Part shown: piece by piece, positions 36,413-46,336 of the stretch
Layout: every line of letters begins with the position of its first letter
Position numbering within the stretch: the first letter of the stretch is position 1
Source: Linum tenue
Taxonomy: Eukaryota > Streptophyta > Magnoliopsida > Malpighiales > Linaceae
Direction: 5' to 3'
Length of the DNA stretch: 64,000 bases
NCBI GenBank assembly: GCA_946122785.1
Contig: CAMGYJ010000007.1
Span: forward strand, 36,357,587-36,421,586
The notes under the pieces: model-generated
Databases searched by the model: none
The model's input: the letters and a program-made list of their open reading frames with translations, nothing else
Told to the model about the DNA's origin: nothing
Position numbers and translations under genes: made by a program

Positions 36413-36823
36413 ATCCAGAATGAATTAACTTAACATGTACCATAATGAGAATGTCCTAATCATGAGATGTAAAACTTAATGTTATACCGAGAAGATGGAA
36501 TCGATTATTACCGACAATGTCCGCCGTTCAAAATTTGTTGATAAAATCCTGGGAAAAAATAGGATAACCGTAATCCTGTTTTAACTATGATACATTGTTC
36601 AACCAATTCGGCCTAGCAATACAGTACGATTTCACAAAACAGATTCTATGTCTAGAATAAGTATTGACTATTTTGTAAGTTTACATTATATTTATGGGCT
36701 TGCTGATAGTTTTTGATGAATTGGGAAGTGATTATATTACTAGGAAACAACAATCAATTCATGGATTGGAACACAAGGTTCCAGATAATCCTTGGCATAG
36801 CTCGAGGCCTAGAATACCTGCAC

Positions 36824-37249
36824 TGTTATAAACGCGCTGCTACGGATCGGGAATCGTCGGAATCGATAAAGCAAGAATACGAAAGCGAGAATCGAAAAAC
36901 ACAGACATACGATTTGCGTGGTTCACTAACACGATGTGTGTTAGCTAGTCCACGAGCGAGAGAGAGCCAGTTTCACTATATCGAGGAGATTACAGATTAC
37001 AGAGGAGATGAGAAGTATTTATACTTCTCCATGTGGGTCTAAACCTAATCCATTATGGCAAAGGAAACAGTTACAGACTAGGCCCAGAACCCGAACCCAA
37101 ATAACATTGAGCCCGTACACCGTGGGTCGGGGGCGTTGCCCCCACACCCCCACCTGGGAGTTGCCCCTGGACCCCACTCGCTGACCGGGCAGCGAGACCC
37201 CTAACTACCAGTCGTAGCGGCTGATAGTCTGATTCAAGTCACATCAATA
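36824..37249 (-). repeat. copia 3' LTR (left copy)
   Basis: This is the 3' LTR in the element's orientation, 426 bp. It is near-identical to the right copy apart from scattered substitutions and a short C-rich insertion near 37140-37165, and it ends CATCAATA where the other copy ends CATCAACA. The purine-rich second-strand primer lies immediately inside it. Confidence 0.9.
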
Positions 37250-37357
37250 AATCTCCACCTTGACTTGAATCCTCTTCCTCTGAAATCTCTGAAATATTAT
37301 GCTCCTTTTCTCTCTCTCTCTCTCTCTCTCCCGCCATCAATGCCCCGCTGGTCGGAG

Positions 37358-40300
37358 TCACCCACTCAAGACATTCAGCAAGTCCAAGCAGTGTTGGAAC
37401 TTGCCATGTGGAACTGTCTTCGTGAACATATCAATAGGATTATCCACGGTGCCAACCTTCTTCACCTTAATCCTCTTCTGTGTCCTCAAGAAATGATACC
37501 TCACGTCGATGTGCTTAGTCCTCTCATGGTGGACTTGATCCTTGGCCAAGCATATTGCACTCAAACTGTCGCAATACACCACTGTCTAATCATGATGTAG
37601 ACTCAGATCACCAACCAGTCCCTTCAACCATATTCCCTCCTTAGCAGCTTTTGTCAACGCCATATACTCTACCTCAGTAGTAGACAATGTCACCGCCGAC
37701 TGCAGAGTTGCCTTCCAGCTCACTACAGAACTTCCAAGAGTGAATACATAACCGGTCATCGATCTCCTCGTGTCAACATCTTCAGCATAGTCCGAGTCAG
37801 AATACCCAGACACCAAGCACTCTATATCACTTCCGAAGCTAATCCCCACATCAGGTGTACCCTTAAGGTACCGGAAGATCCTCTTCACAGCCTGCAAATG
37901 CTCCTTCCCAGGTTGTATCATGAAACTGCTGACAACACTAATAGCATGTGCAAGATCAGGTCTAGTGCATACCATAGCGTACATCAAGCTACCTACTGCA
38001 CTAGCATATGGGACTCTTGACATGTACTCCTTCTCAGCCTCTGACTGCGTTGCATAAGCTGAGGATTGATGAATATTTGAGGCACTAGGAGTATTTAAGG
38101 GCTTTGCTGAAGACATGCCAAACCTCGACAGTATCTTCTAGATGTAGCTCTTCTGTGACAAGAAAAGCTTCTTCTTCGACCTGTCCCTGTAAATCTCCAT
38201 ACCCAAGATCTTCTGAGCAACTCCCAAATCCTTCATCTCAAACTCAGCACTAGAAGCCCCTTTAACTTCTGGATATCAGACTTCAACTCGCAGCTATGAG
38301 CATATCATCCACATACAGAACAAGATAGATTATCGAACCATCCTCCACCTTGTTGTGATACACACAACAATCATATGAACGTCTACTGCAGCCCAGACCA
38401 AGCATGTAACTGTCAAATCTCTTGTACCACTGCCTCGGGGACTGCTTAAGTCCATACAAAGACTTCTTCAGCTTACAAACATAGTCTTCTTTTCCTGGAA
38501 CCTGGAATCCTTCTGGCGGAGTCATATAAATTTCTTCCTCAAACTCTCCATGTAGGAAAGCTGTCTTCACGTCTAGCTGCTCTAACTCCAAGTCATAAAA
38601 TGCCACTATTGCTAGTAGCACTCTGATCAAAGTATGTCTAACTACTGGTAAAAAAATCTCATTGTAGTCAACTCCTTCACTCTACGAGAAGCCTCGTGCA
38701 ACCACCCGAGCTTTAAATTTAATGCCCTCTTCAGAACTGATTCCTTCCTTCTTATTGTAGATCCACTTGTTTGTCACAATCTTCCTTCCCTGTGATCGTT
38801 TGACTAGCTCCCAAGTCTGATTCGTGTCATGGGATTCCATCTCATCTCCCATTGCGGCAAGCCACTAATCAGCTTCACCACCCGAAACTGCTTCTCTATA
38901 GGATCGTGGCTCTCCTGCATCCACTTCTTCAGAAACCTGAAATGAATACGTCACCATGTCCTCGAAGCCATACCTCTGTGGAGATACTCCTACAGTCGCT
39001 CTCTTCGGTCTACTGAAAGCCATAGACTGTTGAGCTCGTGCACTGGGCTCTGAAGTTTCCGGCTTTGCAGACACATCTTCATCATGTTGATCTTCTCCAC
39101 CTTGGTGCTCAAACTCACTCTAATTGAGAGTTTGCAGCTCCACCTGCTTATCAACATTCCTGCTATCTTCAACAATAGTGACCTTCAACATGGGGTTAAA
39201 TATAGACTTCTCGTCAAATATCACATTTGTACTAAGTATAACTCGATGCTCGGAAGGTGATCAGACTCGAAATCCCTTAATTCCATCTCCGTAACCCACA
39301 AATACACACTTCTTTGCCCTTGGGTTCAATTTACCCTCATCCATGTGATAATAAACAAGACACCCAAAAACTTTCAGTGAAGAGTAATCAACATGCTTAC
39401 CATACCACACTTCATAAGGAGTCTTACACTCGATACCTGTGTGAGGTCCACGGTTGATCAGGAAGCACGCCATGTTCACTGCTTATGCCCATAATCTTCT
39501 CTCTTGTCCAGCATTAGAGAGCATGCACCGTGCTCTCTCCAACAATGTCTGGTTCATCCTTTCTACAACGCCATTCTGCTGGGGTGTATCTCTAACGGTG
39601 CGATGACGGGCAATCCGTTCATCCTTGCAGAATTCTTTGAACTCAGAACTGCAGAACTCCAGACCATTGTCCGTTTGCAGCTTCTCGATCTTATTTCCTG
39701 TCTGATTCTCCACCAATGTCTTCCACTACTTGAACTTTGTGAAAGCCTCACTTTTCTGCTTCACCATGAAAATCCAAGTAAATCTCGAATAATCATCAAT
39801 AATAGACAGAAAATACATGCTGCCTCTAATGGATTCAACTCTTGAAGGACCCCAACAGTCGAAGTGGAGGTAATCCAGTATCCCCTTCGTCCGGTGGATA
39901 CCCTTCTTGGGAGACTTGCTGCGATGTAGCTCCCAAACATACAATGTTCACATAATTCCAAATTCTGCACCTTGTGCCCGCAAAGAAGATCCCTCTTCGA
40001 CAGAACTTGCATCCCTTGTTCACTCATATGCCCCAGTCTCATGTGCCAGAGAGTGGTCATATCTTCCTGATGAACCTGAGACGATGCAACTGCAGCAGAA
40101 CCAGACAACACAGACCCTTGTAATGCATACAAGGTCCCACACTTCACTCCCTTCAGCACCTTCCTTGAACCTTTGCAGACATACACAACTCCACCTTTTC
40201 CTTTGAAGCTGAAACCCTTGCTGTCGAGTAGACTCAAGAAGATCAGGTTCTTTGTCATTCGTGGAACATGTCTGACATCATTCACGGTACAGAACGAACC

Positions 40301-41294
40301 ATCATGTGCCCGAACCTTTATGGACCCGATTCCAACAATCTTGCAGACAGCTCCATTTGCCATTACCACGTTACCACCATCTATCTGCTTGTAGGTTATG
40401 AAGCAATCCCTGTTGACATATGGTATGAGGCTGTAGTATCCAGAAACCACACACCCCACGATGTGCCTTCTCATCTACAGCCAAGGCGAGATCGTCTTCA
40501 GAACGGTTGTCCACTTCTGCCAAGGCAACTGAACCTTGTTTCTTCTGGTGCCCTCTTCTCCTGGGAAAATTGTACTTCCAATACCCCACTTCCTTACAGT
40601 TGTGACAAGCATCACCTGGCTGTGGACCAGGACCCTTGGAATTCTTGTTCGAATTCCCTTTACCATATTTCTTCTTTTCCTTTCCACCTGTAACAGCCAA
40701 ACCTGATGCCTCACCACCTGTACCAGATCCGGATGCCTTATGCATGATCTCTCTCGTATGAAGAGCAGACCTGGCATCCTCCAACGACACGCTTTCTTTA
40801 CCGGCAATAAAAGAATCAACGAAATTCTTATATGAACTTGGCAAAGAAACCAGCAGGATTAGGGCAGCATCCTCGTCATCAACTTGAACATATATATTAC
40901 GCAGATCCAGCAAAATAGAGTTAAGTTGTTCGAGATGTTCCCTCAAAGGCGTACCTTCTTGCATCCTCAAGCTAAACAACTATTGCTTGAGATGGAGCTT
41001 GTTGGTTAGAGACTAAGTCATGTACAGACTCTCTAGTTTCAACCACAAGCCCGCGACAGTCTTCTCAGCAGTGACTTCAATGATGACGTCATCAGACAAC
41101 GATAGCATGATGGTCGAGTGGGCCTTCTCCTCTAGGGTATTCCACTTCTCGTCATCGATCGCTGCCTTCTTCTGTTTCGTAGACAGCGTCCCCCACAACC
41201 CTTGTTGTTTTAATAAAGCCTGCATCTTGATATGCCATATAGCGAAGCTGTTCTTCCCCGTGAACTTTTCGATCTTCATGTTCACCGACGTCAT
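37358..41294 (-). pseudogene. broken copia gag-pol
   Basis: Gag starts at ATG 41294 (MTSVNMKIEKFTGKNSFAIW) and includes the zinc knuckle CHNCKEVGYWKYNFP (canonical last Cys lost). Integrase shows the HxxxH-like start WHMRLGHMSEQGM and the D,E core region with TPQQNGVVERMNQTLLERA. Reverse transcriptase has KSLYGLKQSPRQWY and YVDDM. RNase H has SDSDYAED and later TEVEYMAL. The frame is broken by at least two stops near 41010 (TAG) and 40980 (TAG), a shift near 40470, and further breaks near 39720, 39480, 38630-38870, 38120-38280 and 37584. The element is therefore not autonomous. Confidence 0.9.
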
Positions 41295-41347
41295 TCTTTT
41301 GAATCGAAAACCCTAGCCTGATTTCCAGTCGCAGCTCTTATACCACT

Positions 41348-41749
41348 TGTTATAAACGCGCTGCTACGGATCGGGAAATCGCCGGAATTGATAAAGCAAG
41401 AATACGAAAGCGAGAATTGAAAAACACAGACACACGATTTACGTGGTTCATTAACACGATGTGTGTTAGCTAGTCCACGAGCGAGAGAGAGCCAGATTCA
41501 CTATATCGAGGAGATTACAGATTACAGAGGAGATGAGAAGTATTTATACTTCTCCATGTGGGTCTAAAACTAATCCAATATGACAAAGGAAACGGTTACA
41601 GACCAGGACCAGAACCCGAACACAAATAAAATTGAGCCCGTACGCCGTGGGCCGGGGGCATTGCCCCTGGACCCCACTCGCTGACCGGGTAGCGAGACCC
41701 ATGACTACCAGTCGTAGCGGCTGATAGTCCGATTCAAGTCACATCAACA
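41348..41749 (-). repeat. copia 5' LTR (right copy)
   Basis: This is the 5' LTR in element orientation, 402 bp, TG...CA termini. It adjoins the primer site. The transcribed strand would be the minus strand, opposite to the kinase gene. Confidence 0.9.
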
Positions 41750-42496
41750 TGCACGAAGAATCCCCTTTGAGAATCGTGCATAGAGACATGAAAGCAAGCA
41801 ATGTTCTTCTGGACGACAAGTTCCAGCCCCGGATTAGCGATTTCCGGCTGGCCAGATTCTTCCCTGAAGACCAAGCTTATCTCAGCACCACATTTGCAGG
41901 GACCTTGTGAGTTCTTCTAAATAAACTTCAAGTACCAGTCTCAAATCAAAAGAATTTCCAAATTCACTAATCTTTGTCATTCATCAGGGGATACACAACA
42001 CTAGAGTATGCGATCCGGGGTGAGTTGTCAGAGAAGGCCGACATCTACAGCTTTGGAGTGCTCCTTCTTGAGATCATCTGTTGTAGGAAGAACACAAATC
42101 TCAACTTACCAACAGAGCAGCAGTACCATCCTGAATACATAAGTGTGTTTCCTTGCTTAATTTTATGAGGCCTAGCCATCCCAATGGTGTCAATTACATT
42201 TTCTCTTGCATGCGTGGAAGCTATACGAGAAAAACAAGGTGAACGAGCTGATAGATTTGAGGCTCCGAAAACACGGGATCGTGGAGAGAGATGTGGTGCA
42301 CGTGATCCACGTAGCGTTCTTGTGTATTCAATCGCTGGCAAACCTGAGGTCTCCGATGTCTGAGGTGGTGGCAATGCTTACGTGTAAAGCTAATGCAAGG
42401 GTAGGCCAGCATTCTTGGACAAGAGGAGGAGAGCAGAAGGGAGCTTCTCTTATGATGTTATCTCAGAAGCTTTCCCTTCTCCCATGGGAGTATTGA

Positions 42497-43121
42497 ATCT
42501 CACCCTGCATCACGAGCAAAGTAAGAGGTTGTTTGATGTTCAAGTAAGCTAAACAAAACAAAGCAAACACATTGTAGTTAATCACTAATCCAAAAGACAT
42601 CTTGTATTCTTGTGTAGTTCTTAAAGTAGGGAGGACGTAGAGCTAGGGTTTTCTTCCTTTTCCCCCTTAATTCTTCTCAGGCTTTTGAAAATTCACTTGG
42701 ATATTTTGTATCCTTCAATTTCAGAGGATATAGGAATTCCACACAAGACACAACATTTTTTTTTATTTTTTATCATAGTCAGATTAAATAGTAGACAGAT
42801 ATGTTTACAATAGGTAAAAGTAACGGCAGTCAATACTAATCGATCTGCCGATGAAAGAGCCCTTTATGCCACAAAATGGGCAGCTCTGTTAGTTCCTAAG
42901 AATAGAGTGACAAAAACACTAAACCCTAAAAAAGGATATAAGTTTCCTCACTACACCACTGTGCCTTAAAGCTCTCCGTGCCCCCACCTAGGATTGGAGT
43001 CCGCTACTCATGCTAAAATCTAGGGCCCACAACACCGAATTGAAGTGCAAGCTGCCTGCAAGACAACAAACACAAAAATAGACCCAGCCCAATAGGCCCA
43101 TGAGAGTGGCCTAAGTGCTCG
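42497..43121. other. region downstream of the kinase pseudogene
   Basis: AT-rich sequence follows the kinase stop and probably includes its former 3' UTR (T-rich patches near 42640-42720). No gene is seen before the gypsy insertion. Confidence 0.4.
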
Positions 43122-43126
43122 AATAC

Positions 43127-44546
43127 TGACACGCCAAAACACAACACCAAACTGCGACCAAGTGTAATCGCAGTCCGGGAATGCAGTAACAGGCAAGTTC
43201 AATTATCAACCCGGGGTCTAGATCTACTGCTTACTCCGTGATTCTCTGTTATCTAACAAACTAATTCGAGTGATTGTTGTTCAAAGCAAAAGCAGTAAGA
43301 AAGCAAGTAATAATTCGGTTTTCAAAGTCAGGAAATAGTCACTCGGGATTGAGTCCCCCTAGCCCCTTAGTTAGGTTCAATTGTAATTCCCCTGGGTTGA
43401 TTCACTGTTGATTAGACTGCGGAAGTTCCGACAGTAGCTTGGAATCTCTTAAGCTGACCAAGCCCTCTCAGTCTAACTACCCGGCAGACGACTAGCCTTC
43501 ACCGGGATAGAAAGCTGAGGCTATGAACACAGAACTCCACTACTGGAATTGAATTCCAGTACAAAGCAGTAAACTGGCTAACTCTCGTATAGCCAATCTC
43601 CTACTATCGAATGAAGAGGCTCTAACAACCTAATCAGATTCTATCTATCTCAGGTTGCAGCAGAAATTGAGAAAAGCTGATTAGACTCCAATCAATTCAA
43701 TAAACATGCATCATTCGATTAAAATCAAACAGTAATATCATCCCAAGTTATTACAATCAAATCCCTAACACAAGGAACTAGGGTTCTTCATACCCAAGTG
43801 AGAGAAGGGTTCTACTCCATAGAGAGAGAAGAGAAAACAGTAATCGGAGTAGTCATACTCATAATGATGAGGAAAATCTGCTCCGGGATGATGATTTCCA
43901 CTCCTATGATGATCTCCAAGCTCGATTCGGTGAAACCCAGCTCCAAGATAGCTTCTAGGATGTGTTCTTCGCACTTTCTCTCTCTAGGGCTCTGTTTTTG
44001 CTCTGAAAATCCGATTTTTCCACTTTTGGCTCGAAATTGGCTCAAAAACCAGAATTTCCCGACTCACACGGGCAGGCCACACGGCCGTGTGGCTCACCCA
44101 AGTGGCCGTGCGAGTCAAAACGCACCGTCCCATTAATTTGATCTTCAGCCATCTCACACGGCCAGGGTTGCACGGCCTTGTGGATTTCCTGGGTAGCCCG
44201 TGGGTGGCCTCGGCAAAAATCACACGGCCACTTTGCTCACTGGCACGGCCGTGTGAAAGCCAGGGTTGCCCGTGTTTGCTCTCGCACAATCCCACACGGC
44301 CTGGCTTGTCACTTGCACGGCCGTGTGATTCCACGGTCTGCCCGTGTGGCTTTCTTGAACCCTCGCCATTCGTCCGATCTTCGTTCAATCGATCCCAAAC
44401 TCGCTCCCAAGCCTCCATTCACGTACTAGGTCCTGAAATATCACAAACAAGCACAACCTAGCGTGAAATCGGCCTAAAACACGAGAATCAACACCTCAAA
44501 CGGTGTAAGAACAGGGGTAAAAACATGTGTAAATAACGGTCTATCA
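43127..44546 (-). repeat. Athila-like 3' LTR (left copy)
   Basis: 1420 bp, TG...CA. About 44060-44360 carries a cluster of CACACGGCC/GGCCGTGTG words, several combining into the palindrome CACGGCCGTGTG. The purine tract AAGTGTGGGGGAGTT (minus) lies just inside at 44547-44561. Confidence 0.93.
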
Positions 44547-46336
44547 AACTCCCCCACACTTAACCGTTTGCTTGTCCCCAAGCAAACCAAGTCAGACACC
44601 AAGTAAGCTTACATATTTCAATCAACCAACATTGGGGACAAGTCATAAAGGCACATAACACGTGAATCGTACTGGTTTTCAAACATCAACACATGAACAA
44701 CCTCAATAGCAACCTGGACAACCACCACAAAGGACATTCGAGTGCAGCAACTCGAGTAAAGGAAGAGTCTCCCTTCTGTTCACCAACCAACCTAGACTTG
44801 ACTCAACCACTTACTCAAAACAGTCAACTCATGCATCCAACCCAAGACATCAGAACAGAGACCGAGCAATCTAGGTCCTCACCGGGGTACAAGAGTATAT
44901 AGAATATGAAAATGAATCACTCACTCTCGACCAGTGGGGTCAAGACAATTTGATGCGAAAAATGCGCATGCTATTTCTCTCAATCCCTATCATCTCTTCA
45001 CCATGATGGCAGCCTTTAAATGCTAGAGTTCACATATGGGGTGTCACCACTAACTAATCAGGAGGTCTTAGACACAGGTTCAAATGACTGGCTAGGGTCT
45101 TGGACATGGGGAAAAGGCCTTTTAAGTGGTGGAAGTATTCATAGCACAAGGTTCTACATTTCCAAACCCACACAATCACAGTCAAACAAACCGGTATTCC
45201 CTTTCTGCTATTCTGCAATACTCAACATCTCAAGAGCACAAGAGCGAAGGAGGTATAAACGTCAGCATTTCCAAGCCAGACTGCTAAGAAACACTACTAA
45301 ACGGGCATTATTCAGATTTTTGGTAGTGGCTCTCTTTTGCTTTCAATTTTTTTTCTTTGTTTTTCTTTCATTTTCTTTCCATTTCTTAAGAGAGCCACCA
45401 CTTTTGCACATATTTCAAACACCTGCCCAACTTTTAAGCACTACCTCCAACACTCACATAAACTTTAGCAGAAACAACAGAGAATATGTAAAAACCACTC
45501 TGTGGAACCTTCTAAAAGATGCAACAAGGGTGATTCTTTTTCGTTATAGACCAAAAGAAAGGATAACACACGGCTCAAAGGGGCTGACTAGGGGATATGA
45601 CACATCAGGACAGTCAGTTTTTGGGCGTGGGCTAATCCTATGCCCCCATCATCTTAGCTAGTGACAACGTGAATGCTACACATCATGGAAGAGGGATCTA
45701 TCGCACAAGAAAGAAACGAGCATGCTCAAATCTCACATGGATACCTATATGCTCTATCTCACATTCTGATACCCTGAACTAGATGCATAAAAGACTGTCA
45801 AGAACAAGTAATCAGATCAAGTCATAGTTGGTAAGCAAACAGGTGAAAAACTGAACTCCTACACAATTTTACTGCACATCTCAGTCCTCATCATAGGTTG
45901 TCCTAGTCGCAAACAAGTTGTCATGCTTTAGTCCGAAAACCATTCAATTCATCCATCAAAACACAGTGCCAATATGATCAAACAGCAGTACTTGGGGCCC
46001 TCAAATCGTAAGATTCGCACAGCGGACTAGGCTCCAAGCACCCAAATATATATTCCAACCGATACAAAGCACCCCCCCACACTTAAGCACGACATTGCCC
46101 TCAATGGAGTAGAGGGAGAAATAAGGGGAACGATGTTACCGGATTGAAACACTGCAGGGGGACTGGAAGTGGACCAGTCAGCGGGGCTAGCATCAGCAAA
46201 ACACACTGGGTGATAGAAACCATAGTTCCAAGTGGACAAACCGATAAAAACAAACGAAAGAAAAACAAACCTTGGTGGGGTTGCCTCCCCACAAGCGCTA
46301 CTTTACCGTCTTTTAGCTGGACGCCAGTATGGATGC
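44547..46336 (-). other. non-coding 3' interior of the Athila-like element
   Basis: This lies between the gag-protease stop and the 3' LTR. It holds two polypurine tracts on the element strand: one adjoining the LTR (44547-44561) and an internal one, TAAGTGTGGGGGGGT (46085-46071), just after GAGGGCAATGTCG. A duplicated internal tract is common in plant Athila/Tat elements. The opposite strand has a 213-codon open stretch (45020-45661) with a T-rich tract and no recognisable domain. Confidence 0.6.

Larger units (their letters stand above)
36824..41749 (-). mobile_element. Ty1/copia LTR retrotransposon, 4.9 kb, degenerate
   Basis: LTRs at 36824-37249 and 41348-41749 both start TGTTATAAACGC. 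A 5-bp TSD, TGCAC, lies at 36819-36823 and 41750-41754. A minus-strand initiator-Met primer site (TGGTATAAGAGC, 41345-41334) next to the right LTR sets the orientation. A purine tract (AAGGTGGAGATT) adjoins the left LTR. Domain order is gag, zinc knuckle, protease, integrase, reverse transcriptase, RNase H, the copia order. The left LTR is 24 bp longer, through a small C-rich duplication near 37140. The insertion interrupts the kinase gene between the codons for LEYLH and EESPL. Confidence 0.93.
34237..42496 (+). pseudogene. receptor-like kinase pseudogene, split by a copia element
   Basis: Six exons can be traced: 34237-34384 (membrane anchor VGVLVVLVLLLILITVF), 35040-35173, 35535-35748, 36744-36823 continuing at 41755-41906, 41988-42138, and 42212-42496. 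Kinase landmarks include GRGGFGPVY, AVKRL, a Glu-bearing FLAEVRMI, LVYEYMKNRSLDL, and [13 protein letters not shown]. The lesions are several: TAG at 35096-35098 just before the ATP loop, DFG changed to DFR (CGG at 41845-41847), APE altered to TLE, the donor of exon 5 mutated to ATAAGT (42139), the acceptor of exon 6 changed from AG to AT (42211), and a 4.9-kb retrotransposon in the catalytic-loop exon. Before decay it was a compact plasma-membrane Ser/Thr kinase with almost no ectodomain. Confidence 0.85.

Noticed and set aside
36824..41749. Copia element as an active autonomous element
   Set aside because: Multiple stops and frame changes in gag and pol rule out self-sufficient activity.
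45020..45661. Treating the antisense frame as a real gene
   Set aside because: It has no domain and includes a homopolymer-like Phe/Ser tract from a T-rich stretch. Listed only as a low-interest finding.
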